Of a stretch of DNA of 64,000 nt, positions 45,748 through 55,612 are shown piece by piece. The stretch lies in assembly GCF_900169485.1 (NCBI RefSeq), contig NZ_LT821227.1, forward strand, positions 1,302,001 through 1,366,000, given 5' to 3'. Numbering within the stretch: position 1 is the first letter of the stretch; each line of letters opens with the position of its first letter. The notes under the pieces were generated by a model. The model ran no database searches and had not been told where the DNA came from. It worked only from the letters and a program-made list of their open reading frames with translations. Source of the DNA: Phoenicibacter congonensis. GTDB taxonomy: Bacteria; Actinomycetota; Coriobacteriia; Coriobacteriales; Eggerthellaceae. The position numbers and the translations under genes were made by a program.

Positions 45748-46410
45748 TTAGTACTGGCTTACCGACATTATTTTGAATGTTGCCCCTTGAAGTGATTCAA
45801 CATCATCGGTAGAAACGAATTTGAAGATTTCAACATCCTGTGACTGATTCGATCCTAATTGATTGAAATAAGCTGTGTCATCTTTGATTCGCTTCCCATC
45901 TGAGTCTACCGCCTCAACCTTAATGCTGTATGACTTAGCCTCTGAATTCTTATTTGTAGCAGTCACCACTAATTTGGTGTCATAAGTTCCATAGGTGGTT
46001 GGCGAAGCAGTGAAGTCTCCGAGACTGACGTCAATGTCTGTGTTGAGTAGCTGCTCGGTCGCATCTCCAGTCATTTTGTCAGCGCTGTCTTGAAGTTGCC
46101 TGCTGGCTTCGTCCACTGAAGAAGAATAAGCCGCCTGAGATGCTAAAACAACAACTGCCGCAATCGCAGCAACTACGATTGAGGCAATTGCTATTGATTT
46201 ACCGCTTTTTCGACCGTGGGATTTGGAAACGCTTACTACAGCGACTACCCCAAATATTGCAGCAAGAATTGCAATAATAAAAGAAAAGTTATTCAGGATT
46301 GGAACCCAAGAAATAATCAGCGCAATAATTGCTAATATCAATGCAACAATTGCAAGAACTGATTTGCTTTTATTTTCTCCTGAACCATTAAAGTTTTGAA
46401 CATCTTCCAT
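45748..46410 (-). CDS. Membrane protein with DUF4190-like N-terminus and extracellular FxLYD-like domain
   Basis: This 220-residue protein has three hydrophobic segments in the first ~95 residues (SVLAIVALILAIIALIISW; ILAAIFGVVAVVSV; IAIASIVVAAIAAVVVLA), separated by a KSHGRKSGKS loop, as in DUF4190 proteins. The rest (~125-220) is a predicted extracellular beta domain with TKLVVTATNKNSEAKSYSIK, typical of FxLYD/DUF4352-like modules. The function is unknown. The ATG is preceded by AAGGAGG. The gene is transcribed alone, away from the first REP-like cluster. Confidence 0.8.
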   Translation of the reverse strand: MEDVQNFNGSGENKSKSVLAIVALILAIIALIISWVPILNNFSFIIAILAAIFGVVAVVSVSKSHGRKSGKSIAIASIVVAAIAAVVVLASQAAYSSSVDEASRQLQDSADKMTGDATEQLLNTDIDVSLGDFTASPTTYGTYDTKLVVTATNKNSEAKSYSIKVEAVDSDGKRIKDDTAYFNQLGSNQSQDVEIFKFVSTDDVESLQGATFKIMSVSQY

Positions 46411-46494
46411 GAATCCTCCTTAGAAATATTAACGCTTAAGATAGCACGCATGAAAACTGAATCCATTAGCTGGCAGCTAAGAAATATCGAGAAC

Positions 46495-46637
46495 TTATGT
46501 CTGTTGCCAGAGGGTAATGTCTGGCACTAATGAATCATGTCTGGCACCAATTAGCATGACTAAGCATGACTAGGGGGGTAATGTCTGACACTAATGAATC
46601 ACGTCTGGCACTAATGCGTGATGTCTGGCACCATTAA
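46495..46637 (+). repeat. REP-like cluster A
   Basis: Six copies of the motif (forms ATGTCTGGCACTAATG, ATGTCTGGCACCAATT, ATGTCTGACACTAATG) in direct orientation, between two minus-strand genes. A small internal duplication, AGCATGACTA, is present. Confidence 0.85.
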
Positions 46638-46661
46638 AAAGAGAAGAGAAAGTATCTGCTT

Positions 46662-47303
46662 TTATCCAGATTTTTTGGGTTTAAAATCCTTCATTTCAGG
46701 GATGGCACCGCCAGAAACAGCCCAAAGATAAATGCTTGCGGTGCTGCAATAAGGGCTAAAACGTCGTCTGTATTTTTCGAATAGTTTGCGGGTAATGTTT
46801 CGGTGATGATAAACCATTCGCAAACCGCGTTGTATCGCCAAGTCGTCATAACTTAAAATGTTCGGACGCTGAAGACAGAACAACAATATCATCTCCGCCG
46901 TCCAAACACCAATGCCTCTCAAAGCTACAAGGGCCTGAATTGCGTCTTCATCAGACATCGTTTTAACAGCTTCCAAATCAAACTCTCCAGAATGCACCTT
47001 TCGCGAAAAATCACGAATATAGACCACCTTTCGAAAAGAGAGACCAAGGGACTGAAGTTGTTCTGGGACCGCATCGAGAATCGACTCTGCGTTGACAACT
47101 CCTAGTTCGTTGCGTATTCTGAGCCATATTGTAGCCTGAGCCTTGGTAGATATTTGCTGCCCTATTATATGGTGCACTACTGAGGAAAACAAATCGGGGT
47201 CAACGTTTCTGTCAACGTGCCCAATGCGTTCAATAACATCTTTTAAACGGGCGTCTTTGCTGCACAAATATGAAGTTTCGGTTTCCCCATACTCAAAATA
47301 CAT
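46662..47303 (-). CDS. DNA-3-methyladenine glycosylase, AlkA/HhH-GPD type
   Basis: This 213-residue base-excision repair glycosylase of the helix-hairpin-helix superfamily starts the repair of alkylated bases. The hairpin-Gly/Pro motif is LRGIGVWTAEMILLF and the catalytic Asp follows in LSYDDLAIQRG. HHIIGQQISTKAQATIWLRI is the typical N-terminal core. It lacks the N-terminal AlkA_N domain and any iron-sulfur cysteines, so it is a compact form. It is flanked on both sides by REP-like motifs. Confidence 0.88.
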   Translation of the reverse strand: MYFEYGETETSYLCSKDARLKDVIERIGHVDRNVDPDLFSSVVHHIIGQQISTKAQATIWLRIRNELGVVNAESILDAVPEQLQSLGLSFRKVVYIRDFSRKVHSGEFDLEAVKTMSDEDAIQALVALRGIGVWTAEMILLFCLQRPNILSYDDLAIQRGLRMVYHHRNITRKLFEKYRRRFSPYCSTASIYLWAVSGGAIPEMKDFKPKKSG

Positions 47304-47364
47304 TTATCACACCGTTCGTAAAAAGCAATCCTAACAACCATCCTCTAAATTATGAAGCAACATT

Positions 47365-47490
47365 TGTGTCTGGCACCAGTGAACCATGTCTGGCACCAGT
47401 GAAAATACTTGTTCAATTATTGTTCCACCAACCATTGTGTCTGGCACCAGAGATTAATGTCTGACACCAGTGACTGTTCTCTGACATAAA
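47365..47490 (+). repeat. REP-like cluster B
   Basis: Four to five motif copies (GTGTCTGGCACCAGTG, ATGTCTGGCACCAGTG, ATGTCTGACACCAGTG) in direct orientation, upstream of the glycosylase gene. Confidence 0.85.
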
Positions 47491-47637
47491 TGAACAAGTT
47501 AAATCGACACGCATTCCAGATAAAAAGGCGAAGATAAGATACTTCCTCGCAAAGAACTTCATGCCCCGTTCCAGTGCAGACACCATTAACGTACAAACGA
47601 AAGTGAGCGGAAGTGAAGCTGTTACGACATTTTTAGA

Positions 47638-48030
47638 CTACAGCGGCAAAGCCCTAGCTTGATTTATGTTGTGTTGGACAGTTGAAATTAATTCCTGCGT
47701 AGACGTAAAGTTAATCATTGGGCGTAGGAATTCGACAAACTCGATTGTTATTTCATTTCCATACAAATTGCCGTCAAAATCGAGAATGTGCGCTTCGATA
47801 TTAGCGTGAGTTTCTGCCTTAAAAAGGGGAGAAACCCCAACAGAAACTGCAGCGCGAAAACATTGGTTGCCAACTTCGACATAGGCGGCATAGACCCCTT
47901 CATCGACCGGAATGGAAGAGCGAGGAACTTCGAGGTTGGCAGTGCGGAATCCAAGCGAAACGCCATCTCCCCTGCCGTGTTTTACAATTCCTCTTACCTT
48001 CCCGAGATTTTCTGTTTTCTTATTGCCCAT
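47638..48030 (-). CDS. Stand-alone riboflavin kinase domain
   Basis: This 130-residue protein matches only the C-terminal flavokinase half of bifunctional RibF: GIVKHGRGDGVSLGFRTANL (ATP/riboflavin-binding GxxxGxxTAN loop), then DEGVYAAYVEVG, then EAHILDFDGNLYG and IEFVEFLRPM. It should phosphorylate riboflavin to FMN. The adenylyltransferase half that makes FAD is missing, and the frame upstream shows no trace of it, so this seems to be a true single-domain enzyme. A full-length ribF would be expected elsewhere. Confidence 0.85.
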   Translation of the reverse strand: MGNKKTENLGKVRGIVKHGRGDGVSLGFRTANLEVPRSSIPVDEGVYAAYVEVGNQCFRAAVSVGVSPLFKAETHANIEAHILDFDGNLYGNEITIEFVEFLRPMINFTSTQELISTVQHNINQARALPL

Positions 48031-48067
48031 GCATTAATTATCGCACTATGAACTATTTTCATAAAAT

Positions 48068-48405
48068 TTATGTCTGACACCAATACAAAAACTCTGGCAC
48101 AACTGTGCTGAAAGCTTTTTGTTTCTCTTTTCATACCTGCAAATTTAATTAGCGTTAGCAACATCTTATCTCTGTATAGGGATCAAAGAATCCAATGGAA
48201 CCTCAAGAACAGCCACACCCTCGATAAGTCTGACCCCCAATACAAAACTCTGGCACCAAGACGACCCCCCAAAGCACATACCATCTTCCTGCCAGAATAA
48301 CTTGCCTGCTTTCACGGCGAAATACAGTGACGAAATATAGCGACTTACGTCTGACCCTGATGCAAAAAGTCTGACACTAGAGAGACGTGACACTAGAGAG
48401 ACGCT
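48068..48405 (+). repeat. REP-like cluster C
   Basis: About six diverged copies (ATGTCTGACACCAATA, GTCTGACCCCCAATAC, CTCTGGCACCAAG, CGTCTGACCCTGATGC, GTCTGACACTAGAG) in direct orientation, on the downstream side of the RAYT gene. The last motif has a short duplicated tail (ACTAGAGAGACG). Confidence 0.8.
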
Positions 48406-48732
48406 TGGGAGACACTGGCAAAAGAAAAAAGCAACAAATAATCACATAATTCCGAATTTCCATATAAAACAAATCCCAAATTAACAGTAAAACAGCAAAA
48501 AAATGACTAATTGACGCATTGATGAAAGTTGAATTTCTAATTTAAAGGAGGCAGGAAGAGAAAGAAGAATAAACAATTAAGGATATAAGCAATTGCAAAC
48601 ACAGTGGCTGCTTAAACCTTTCACATGTAAAAATGAAACATCTATTCTAATGTCAAATAGAGTGCAAAGCACGAAGTCAGATATCTGAACCGTCTCTCTT
48701 AGCTTTCCAAGTGGCTGAATTAACGCTTAAAC
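48406..48732. other. Intergenic region downstream of the RAYT gene
   Basis: AT-rich, no gene or terminator recognised. A purine-rich AAAGGAGGCAGGAAGAG stretch near 48544 is not followed by an open frame of note. Confidence 0.4.
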
Positions 48733-49503
48733 CTACGTAGCGAGGACGCTAACTTGATGACGTGTTAAAGTTGTGATTCGAGAAATTTGACTAATGTTAG
48801 ACCCAAACTTCAGGAGTTCCTTAACAAGTTTCCGAAGAAAAGACCTGGACATCATTGGGATTTTACCAAGATTCTTACTTTTAACAAGTCTTTTGACTGC
48901 ATCAATAACCTCAAGATCAGAGGGTGTGGTATTCGGAATAACTTCGCACTGTTTCTGGACATCTGAATCGAACTTGACCTCGGCGGCCTCGTGCGTATAC
49001 TGCTTGAGATAGGCAATCGAAAGCGTCGAATCAAGTATCTCTCTTGCCTTTTCGTCGAATTTTTTTGTATCCATGTCCTTAAACGAGGACCATCTATAGT
49101 TCTCTGCTCGCTTCACGATGCCCGCTTTTACCGGGTTGTTAAAGATGTATGCCGCAGTTTGCAAGAATTGCTGTTCGTCCTGGACAGGCTTTGAGTAAAA
49201 GCGGGAATTCCAAAGCGTCCCCGTCCTGCCATATTTTCGGTTAAACCAGCGCACATAAGTTGAACCAATAGATTGAAAAACACTCGCACATTTTTCAATA
49301 TCCCCGTAAAACAACGCGTGGATATGGTTTGACATCAACACATAACCAAGCAGCACTACCCCAAATTTTTTGCAGGCATTTTGCAGGCACTCAAGGTAAT
49401 ACTCTCGATCTTCGTCATAATAAAAAATGACCTGCCCATTGTGCCCTTTTTGCCCAATATTAAGAACACGCAGAGGCGAATCGCACCTCAAAGGTCGCGG
49501 CAT
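48733..49503 (-). CDS. REP-associated tyrosine transposase (RAYT), Y1/HUH family
   Basis: A 256-residue Y1 transposase of the IS200/RAYT superfamily. The HUH motif is NHIHALF (His60, His62); the catalytic tyrosine is expected in AAYIFNNPVKAGI (Tyr119). The C-terminus (~186-256) is an extra domain ending in a helix-turn-helix-like segment (SNISQISRITTLTRHQVSVL), absent from plain IS200 TnpA proteins but usual in several RAYT groups. Such enzymes cut single-stranded DNA at hairpins and are linked to dispersed REP repeats rather than to an insertion sequence of their own. AAAGGAGG is 7 bases before the ATG. It is a single copy, intact, in the middle of the motif field; no IS ends are visible directly at its borders. 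Confidence 0.93.
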   Translation of the reverse strand: MPRPLRCDSPLRVLNIGQKGHNGQVIFYYDEDREYYLECLQNACKKFGVVLLGYVLMSNHIHALFYGDIEKCASVFQSIGSTYVRWFNRKYGRTGTLWNSRFYSKPVQDEQQFLQTAAYIFNNPVKAGIVKRAENYRWSSFKDMDTKKFDEKAREILDSTLSIAYLKQYTHEAAEVKFDSDVQKQCEVIPNTTPSDLEVIDAVKRLVKSKNLGKIPMMSRSFLRKLVKELLKFGSNISQISRITTLTRHQVSVLAT

Positions 49504-49699
49504 AATGCCCTCCTTTCCCTGTAAGCTTTCGTTTCAACATTAGCCTACTCTGAATAGTGAAGAAAAATAAGAATAAACAGGTTATTCAAAACCGATAGAA
49601 CAGATGTTGAACTAGTGTACGAGGAAATGAAGAAAAGCGAAATTGGGCTTTCAACCAGGGTGTTTTAAGTGCTAAGTTGGCTGAAATTGGTAAAAAAAC

Positions 49700-50219
49700 T
49701 GTGTCTGACCCCTGTGTTGAAAACCTAAATCTATGGCTTGCACCATTGCAAATATGAGGTGCTTACTCGAGACTTTTTAAATTTAAAAATTAATAAATTA
49801 ATACTTGGCTATTTTTTAGAGAAATGAATAATCATCAAAATCAAAGATACTCAGGTAAAACATCAAGGGAACTCAATAGTTACGGCGGAAGAAACTTAGA
49901 AGCAGATAGGCAAAAAAGAAGAAGTCAACCTAAAAAACAAGTGAACATTTAGTAAGAATGACCATTTTCAATTCATGTTTGACTCCATGGGATGGCCGTG
50001 TCTCAATCAAAAATCGGACTCAATGAATTTCCTTTACATACTGTGCGAGTTATATGTCTGGCACCGATGATTTTATGTCTGCCCCCCGTGCTAGAAGTCT
50101 GGCACCCTTGCAAGAGAGCTGTTAATCGCTATTCCCACAACTGTTTTATTCTTCGAGTTCAAGTCTGGCACTGGTGATTCATGTCTGGCACCAGTGCCGG
50201 AAGTCTGGCACCAAGGGTT
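49700..50219 (+). repeat. REP-like cluster D
   Basis: One motif at 49701 (GTGTCTGACCCCTGTG) and a group at 50053-50219 with about six copies (ATGTCTGGCACCGATG, ATGTCTGCCCCCCGTG, GTCTGGCACTGGTG, ATGTCTGGCACCAGTG). It lies on the upstream side of the RAYT gene, extending to the stop of the ABC permease gene. The intervening bases 49504-49700 and 49760-50050 hold nothing recognised. Confidence 0.85.
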
Positions 50220-50240
50220 CCTCACGCCGCGAGTGCAGAT

Positions 50241-52844
50241 TTATTCCTGAACCTTTAGTGCCATAGCCATTGGCACCTTCCGAATATGTCGCAAATCAAG
50301 AATTACAACTAGCGCATAGGAAAATATACCAAGCAAAAATACTTTAATAAGTTCTATAGACGGAACCATGGTGATTAGGTTTCCAGAGTATCTCGCCATT
50401 GCAAGCTTCATAATCCAAGAAACAACAAAAATTATGATTGGCATCGAGATCAGCAAAGATGCAACAACTGTGGTAGTAATTGACGAAATGTAGAGTTTTG
50501 ATATCTCTTTAGGTCGGTAGCCAAAAATCTTCATATAGGAAATTGAGCGTGCCGACTTATCAACGATGATCTTCGTGAGTAAAAACATCGCAATCAAATA
50601 AATTACAAGAGCTAAAAACACAATTATGCCTACCACGCGTGACATAACTTGGTTCATTTGTATCGCAACGCTTTCCATGTCTGCTGTGGTCATGTCACGA
50701 GCAAGATACTCTTTGTCGATATGCAAATCCTCATTGGAAACGTAGCCATTAAAATAACCTTCGTTTTCGCCAAATATTCTTCGATATTGTTCAATCGACA
50801 TGTAGATGTTTGTGTTTGTGCTGCCTCCCCAAGTGTCAACCGGAATTAGGTCATATTCGTCACTCGTAAACTCGGCATTGGCGCCAAAGACGACCCCTTT
50901 TTCAACAAAACATTTATCAAGAAGACCAGGACCGCAAACTATTTCGTTTTCTGAAAGATTGTTCACCGAAAGGTTCTGCCAGTATTTTGAATTTGGCTGA
51001 ATTCCGTAAACAGTAACTTCTTCTTCGCTGTCGCTGTATCGACGTGGAACTTTTAGCGTAGTAACTGCGATTTTTTCCGCCTGATCAAGGGCATCTTTTG
51101 AAAGTTCATAGGAATTGACAGGAATCGCATTCTCATCACTGATGTCAATCCTGCTTGATTTTTCAATCAAATCAACAAGATGTGAAATTGTCATATTTCC
51201 ATAAACAGAATCGTCGAAACCAAGATCGCTTGGCTTGAGTGTGTCAAATTGCTCTGGCGTCTCTATGCCAAGAAGTTCAGCATGCCCAGAATGAGAAATG
51301 TAGTACTGCCTTGCCATGTTAGCTATGTCTTCTTCGTTCGCGCGAGTCATATCTACATTTTCTCGCAACTCCATTAAAGCGCTCCAAGCCTCACGCTCCT
51401 CCTGCTTACCATCCAAATTAACCTCGCTTTTAAGAGTGTAGATGTGTTCGGCAGGCATGGAGGTTTTTAAATCGTCACTATAATTGTCCATTGTTGGAAT
51501 AATACAGAATCCGAAAATCAGAAGCAGGCTTGCGAAAGTGATCCCAAAGAACAGAGTTATGAAGTTACCTCTATTTTGCAAAATTACGCGCAGTCGAAAA
51601 CGCGTCGTAAAAGGTAGATTTTCTGGCAAATTTATTTTTGAAGCCTTGCGATGTTTTTTCAAGTCGTGACGAAGGAATTGAAGTGGGGTCAGACGTAATT
51701 TACGAACAAGGCCAATAAAAGTAATAAAGACTAAGAGGAGCAGCGGACCAATCGAAGTTTCTACGAACGCACCCCAATCGAAATTCGCATAGAAAGGCGG
51801 AAGACTGTAACTTGAATAATAAAGACCAGCTATGTAGTCGATAACAAATAGATACCCAACGATGTTTCCCAAAATCACTGCAACAATTCCAATTAGAACA
51901 GGAGGGCTCATGTAGTGGCGAAGAAGTTCTGATTTTCGGTAGCCTGACGCAAGCAGCGTTCCAATGACGGCAGACTCAGAATCTATGGCTGAGCTATTCA
52001 GAACAGCAAAAATGAACGAAAGCAAAGCAATCACAAGAACCATTAGAACACCAACGATAGAGCTGTCGCCTTCAAAATCACTCGTTGCAAAATTGATACC
52101 ATTGTTCATCGATGAATCAATAAAAGATGAAAGCGTTACTTTTTCATCGGCCAGCAAATCGGAGATTTCACTTTCGAGATCGAATCGTTTCGAATCGCTC
52201 AGTTGACGGTCGTCACAAACAAAAGAATAGGTATAAGAAACCGTTGCGCCAGAGTTTTTAATTGACGCAAAACCGTCTTTTGAAACACACCCAATGCCAA
52301 ATGAAACTGAGTTTCCCATCATGTCGGAGTTATCTTTGAAAAGCATTTGCGCGTCGGGGAGCGAAATGAGCCCAACGACAGTGAACTTTAGCCCCTGAAT
52401 GGCAATCACATCGCCTACGTTAATGTCATTGTTGTGGGCAAATGAAACATCAAGCGCAATTTCATTACTTTCACTTGCCAACGTTCCCTCATGAATCGCC
52501 ACCTTGTCAACATTTTCTCTATTTTTAAAAACCCTAAAATCAGCTTCTTTGTTTCCTGAGCTGAATGTAGAGTTTGCCGTGAGAGAAAAAAGCTCGTTGA
52601 GGGATACACCTTTATCTTCAACCCTAGAGATTACATTGTTGGAGAGTTCAAAATTTGAGGTAAAACGCCCATCCTCAACGGTGTATGTGTCACGAACACT
52701 ACCAACTATCTTTTGACATGAAGTCACTGCCGCCTTGAAGCCGGAGCAGATGCTAACAAACAGCACGAGCAACAAGAAAAGCGCAAGATACCTAGACCAG
52801 TTGTTCTTGAGTTGACGCAGATGTCTTTTTGCCAAAGGGCTCAC
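50241..52844 (-). CDS. FtsX-type ABC permease, two FtsX modules
   Basis: An 867-residue membrane protein: N-terminal segment at ~18-36, an extracellular domain, a first FtsX module (~265-385, VGVLMVLVIALLSFIFAVLN and the LASGYRKSELLRHYMSPP coupling helix), another extracellular domain (~450-725), and a second FtsX module at the C-terminus (IFGYRPKEISKLYISSI). Proteins of this plan export or detach lipophilic or peptide substrates from the outer face of the membrane. It is encoded 11 bases after its ATPase. It has no kinase/regulator partner here, unlike the Bce-like system at 8.7-13.7 kb. The substrate is unknown. Confidence 0.87.
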   Translation of the reverse strand: MSPLAKRHLRQLKNNWSRYLALFLLLVLFVSICSGFKAAVTSCQKIVGSVRDTYTVEDGRFTSNFELSNNVISRVEDKGVSLNELFSLTANSTFSSGNKEADFRVFKNRENVDKVAIHEGTLASESNEIALDVSFAHNNDINVGDVIAIQGLKFTVVGLISLPDAQMLFKDNSDMMGNSVSFGIGCVSKDGFASIKNSGATVSYTYSFVCDDRQLSDSKRFDLESEISDLLADEKVTLSSFIDSSMNNGINFATSDFEGDSSIVGVLMVLVIALLSFIFAVLNSSAIDSESAVIGTLLASGYRKSELLRHYMSPPVLIGIVAVILGNIVGYLFVIDYIAGLYYSSYSLPPFYANFDWGAFVETSIGPLLLLVFITFIGLVRKLRLTPLQFLRHDLKKHRKASKINLPENLPFTTRFRLRVILQNRGNFITLFFGITFASLLLIFGFCIIPTMDNYSDDLKTSMPAEHIYTLKSEVNLDGKQEEREAWSALMELRENVDMTRANEEDIANMARQYYISHSGHAELLGIETPEQFDTLKPSDLGFDDSVYGNMTISHLVDLIEKSSRIDISDENAIPVNSYELSKDALDQAEKIAVTTLKVPRRYSDSEEEVTVYGIQPNSKYWQNLSVNNLSENEIVCGPGLLDKCFVEKGVVFGANAEFTSDEYDLIPVDTWGGSTNTNIYMSIEQYRRIFGENEGYFNGYVSNEDLHIDKEYLARDMTTADMESVAIQMNQVMSRVVGIIVFLALVIYLIAMFLLTKIIVDKSARSISYMKIFGYRPKEISKLYISSITTTVVASLLISMPIIIFVVSWIMKLAMARYSGNLITMVPSIELIKVFLLGIFSYALVVILDLRHIRKVPMAMALKVQE

Positions 52845-52855
52845 GAATTGACCCC

Positions 52856-53560
52856 CTACCAGTTCAAAGAAGAAGCAGGGGCAACGTTTTCGTTGAAACT
52901 ATTTTCAACGAGAAGCCCATCATGGAGTCTCAAGATTCTTGTTGCCATTTTTGAAATTGCTTCGTTGTGTGTAACAACAAGAATTGTTGTGCCGTAATTC
53001 TTGTTCACGCGCTCTAGCAGGCCAAGAATTTCTTTTGAAGTAGAAAAATCGAGGGCTCCTGTCGGCTCGTCACAAAGCAACAGCTTCGGGTTTTTTACAA
53101 GAGCTCTGCCAATTGCGCAGCGCTGTTGTTGTCCGCCGGAAACTTGATTGGGAAACTTAAGCCTGTGTTCCCAAAGGCCCAAATCGTGTAACAAATCGTC
53201 AACTGAAAGTGGGTCATTTGAAATGTGCTTTGTAACCTCAATGTTTTCGCGAATGGTGAGATCTGGCACCAAGTTGTAAAACTGAAAGATGAAGCCGAGC
53301 GTTTCTCGACGATATTCACCGAGCTGTTTATCGTTAAATTTAGTAATTTCACGCCCCTCGATTGAGATTGTCCCTGAATCACACAATTCCAAACCGCCAA
53401 CGATGTTTAGAAAAGTTGATTTCCCAGATCCCGAAGGACCTAGCAAGACACAAAAATCTCCCTTATCTAACGACAGGCTTATTCCTCGTAATACTTTCGT
53501 TCGACTCTCGCCATCGCCATATGACTTCTCAAGAGCGTGAACCTTTAAAAATTCAGACAT
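52856..53560 (-). CDS. ABC transporter ATPase, LolD/MacB type
   Basis: ATPase with Walker A (GPSGSGKSTFLN), Q-loop (GFIFQFYNLVPDLTIREN), signature VSGGQQQRCAIGRAL, Walker B (KLLLCDEPTGALD) and H-loop (VVTHN). It pairs with the FtsX-type permease. GGAG lies 8 bases before the ATG at 53560 (MSEFLKVHALEKSYGDG), so I prefer it to the GTG at 53569, which overlaps that same binding site. It is 234 residues long. A REP-like cluster lies upstream, in the promoter region. Confidence 0.9.
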   Translation of the reverse strand: MSEFLKVHALEKSYGDGESRTKVLRGISLSLDKGDFCVLLGPSGSGKSTFLNIVGGLELCDSGTISIEGREITKFNDKQLGEYRRETLGFIFQFYNLVPDLTIRENIEVTKHISNDPLSVDDLLHDLGLWEHRLKFPNQVSGGQQQRCAIGRALVKNPKLLLCDEPTGALDFSTSKEILGLLERVNKNYGTTILVVTHNEAISKMATRILRLHDGLLVENSFNENVAPASSLNW

Positions 53561-53656
53561 GCGTTGCACTCCACTAATCTAAGTTAATCAATGCTAACGA
53601 TTGTAGCACTATGGTAACGATAATGCGGAAGTTAAAAAATCTTTTGAATGAAACAG

Positions 53657-53935
53657 TCAAGTCTGGCACTGGTGATTCATGTCTGGCCATTTGCTAGGGA
53701 AACATCTCTTAGGGAATTATCTCTGACCCCAGTGATTTATGTCTGACACCATTGTTAAATATCATCTTTTACATCAACTTAAAAGTGCGGATTTCCACGA
53801 AGGAAACGAAAAGAAGGCAACTATGTCTGACGCCAGTGATTTATGTCTGGCACCTTTGTTTAGGGAACTATCTCTGACCCCTGTGATTTATGTCTGGCAC
53901 CAGTGATTTATGTCTGACGCCAGTGATTTTAGATT
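53657..53935 (+). repeat. REP-like cluster E
   Basis: About nine copies in two groups (53657-53755 and 53822-53935), forms ATGTCTGACGCCAGTG, ATGTCTGGCACCAGTG and CTCTGACCCCAGTG. GTGATTTATGTCTG linkers join neighbouring copies with a spacing of ~20 bases. Confidence 0.85.
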
Positions 53936-53983
53936 CGGTTACATCGCATAATGAAAGAACGGATGAGTAGCTAAACATAAAAA

Positions 53984-54005
53984 AAGGGAGTCACACGACT
54001 CCCTT
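53984..54005 (-). terminator. Terminator of the AGCS symporter gene
   Basis: Nine-base stem AAGGGAGTC / GACTCCCTT with loop ACAC, followed on the minus strand by a T-run. Confidence 0.9.
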
Positions 54006-54028
54006 CAAGTTCTTTATTATGATGAAAC

Positions 54029-55540
54029 TTATTTAGATAAAGGATCCACAAAAAATTCTTTGACAGGCTCTCCGATTTCAGGAATGTGTTCCTCATGCCA
54101 GCAATCGCAAGCTGGGAGCCCAGGAATCGATGAAGCCAAAAACACAGGATCCTTCCCCTCTTTCTTCTGCTTCTCATAATCCTTAAGTGCGAGAATCGCC
54201 CACTTGCCAATTATCAAAATTACGATGAGGTTCATCATTGCCATGAGCCCCATAAAAATGTCGGCGAGATTCCATGCAAGGTCGAAGCTGTTGACAGCGC
54301 CGTAAAGGATTGCAGCCAGACAGAGGAAACGGAAAACGATTAGAGCATTTTTGTTCTTAGTAATGAATTTAAAGTTACTTTCTGCATAGAAATAGTTTCC
54401 TATGAGTGATGAATATGCAAACGCAAAAATAGCAAATGTAATAAAGTGGATTCCAATTGGTCCAATTGAGTTTTGAACGGCCTGCTGAACTAGAGGAATT
54501 CCTTTAAACTGAAGCGCAGTTTCAGGATCTTGCACGAGGAAGAGGCAAACCATTACAGCTGAGCAAGAGCAAATCAGAAGAGTATCAATGTAGACAGAGA
54601 GGCTCTGTACGAGTCCTTGCTTTACAGGATGAGAGACTGACGCTGTAGCTGCAGCATTTGGGGCCGAGCCCATGCCAGCCTCGTTCGAATAAAGACCACG
54701 CTTGATTCCTAGCATGATTACGCTGCCGGTAAAGCCGCCGAATATTGCTTGCCAATCAAATGCTGCTGCGAAAATCGCCTGGAACATCTGAGGAATATAG
54801 TCTGCAAAAATAATAGTCGTCCAAATTGCAACAGCGATGTATGCAAATGCCATTATTGGAACAACGATTGAGGTGATGACGCTGATTCGCTTTGCGCCAC
54901 CGAAAATTACAGCAGCGGTCATGAGCACAAGAATGAGTCCAACAATCATTGCACCGCCATTTGTTTGGTAGTCAGGCATGTAATACTCAAGAGAAGAGCA
55001 TGCGTTAAATGCCTGAAGGCCATTGAAACCAAAAGCAAAGCAAAGAATCAAAAGTATTGCGAAAAGGACTCCAAACTTTCTGCTACCAATTGCCTGTTCG
55101 ATATAATAGGCAGGACCGCCGCGGAAAGCACCTTCGCCGTCTTTGACTTTCCAAATTTGTGCACATGTTGATTCAATAAATGCAGAAGCTGCACCAACAA
55201 GCGCCATTGCCCACATCCAAAAAATTGCGCCAGCACCGCCAGTGGCTCCAGCGCCGACTACACCAGCAATCGCACTCGCTACACCAGCGATGTTGCCAGT
55301 ACCAACACGACTAGCAGTAGAAACCATGAGAGCCTGAAAAGAAGAAATCGAGCGTTCACCCTCAACATGCTTCTTTTCAGTCACCTGGCGAAACATGTCG
55401 CCAATAAAGCGAATCTGAACAAACCTTGTTTTGAATGAGAAATAGATGCCCACTGCCACGAGAAGAATTAGAAGAACGTAGGTGTACATCCAGGTGTCAA
55501 TGTCGCCGGTAATCTGTACCAGCATTTCGTTGATATCCAT
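54029..55540 (-). CDS. Alanine/glycine:cation symporter (AGCS family)
   Basis: A 503-residue membrane transporter of the AGCS (AlsT) family that imports alanine or glycine with sodium or protons. Diagnostic stretches are STASRVGTGNIAGVASAIAG near the N-terminus, FRGGPAYYIEQAIG, and GIKRGLYSNEAGMGSAPNAA in the middle. The open frame extends 68 codons upstream to 55744, but that part is made of REP-like repeat sequence; AAGGGGGG lies 6 bases before the ATG at 55540 (MDINEMLVQ), which I take as the start. The repeat array sits directly in its upstream region and could influence transcription. Confidence 0.92.
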   Translation of the reverse strand: MDINEMLVQITGDIDTWMYTYVLLILLVAVGIYFSFKTRFVQIRFIGDMFRQVTEKKHVEGERSISSFQALMVSTASRVGTGNIAGVASAIAGVVGAGATGGAGAIFWMWAMALVGAASAFIESTCAQIWKVKDGEGAFRGGPAYYIEQAIGSRKFGVLFAILLILCFAFGFNGLQAFNACSSLEYYMPDYQTNGGAMIVGLILVLMTAAVIFGGAKRISVITSIVVPIMAFAYIAVAIWTTIIFADYIPQMFQAIFAAAFDWQAIFGGFTGSVIMLGIKRGLYSNEAGMGSAPNAAATASVSHPVKQGLVQSLSVYIDTLLICSCSAVMVCLFLVQDPETALQFKGIPLVQQAVQNSIGPIGIHFITFAIFAFAYSSLIGNYFYAESNFKFITKNKNALIVFRFLCLAAILYGAVNSFDLAWNLADIFMGLMAMMNLIVILIIGKWAILALKDYEKQKKEGKDPVFLASSIPGLPACDCWHEEHIPEIGEPVKEFFVDPLSK

Positions 55541-55612
55541 GTCAACCCCCCTTATATTACGAAGTTTTAATTTTACCGCAGCAAGAACAATAAAGGCGGC
55601 TCGACTCGAAAT

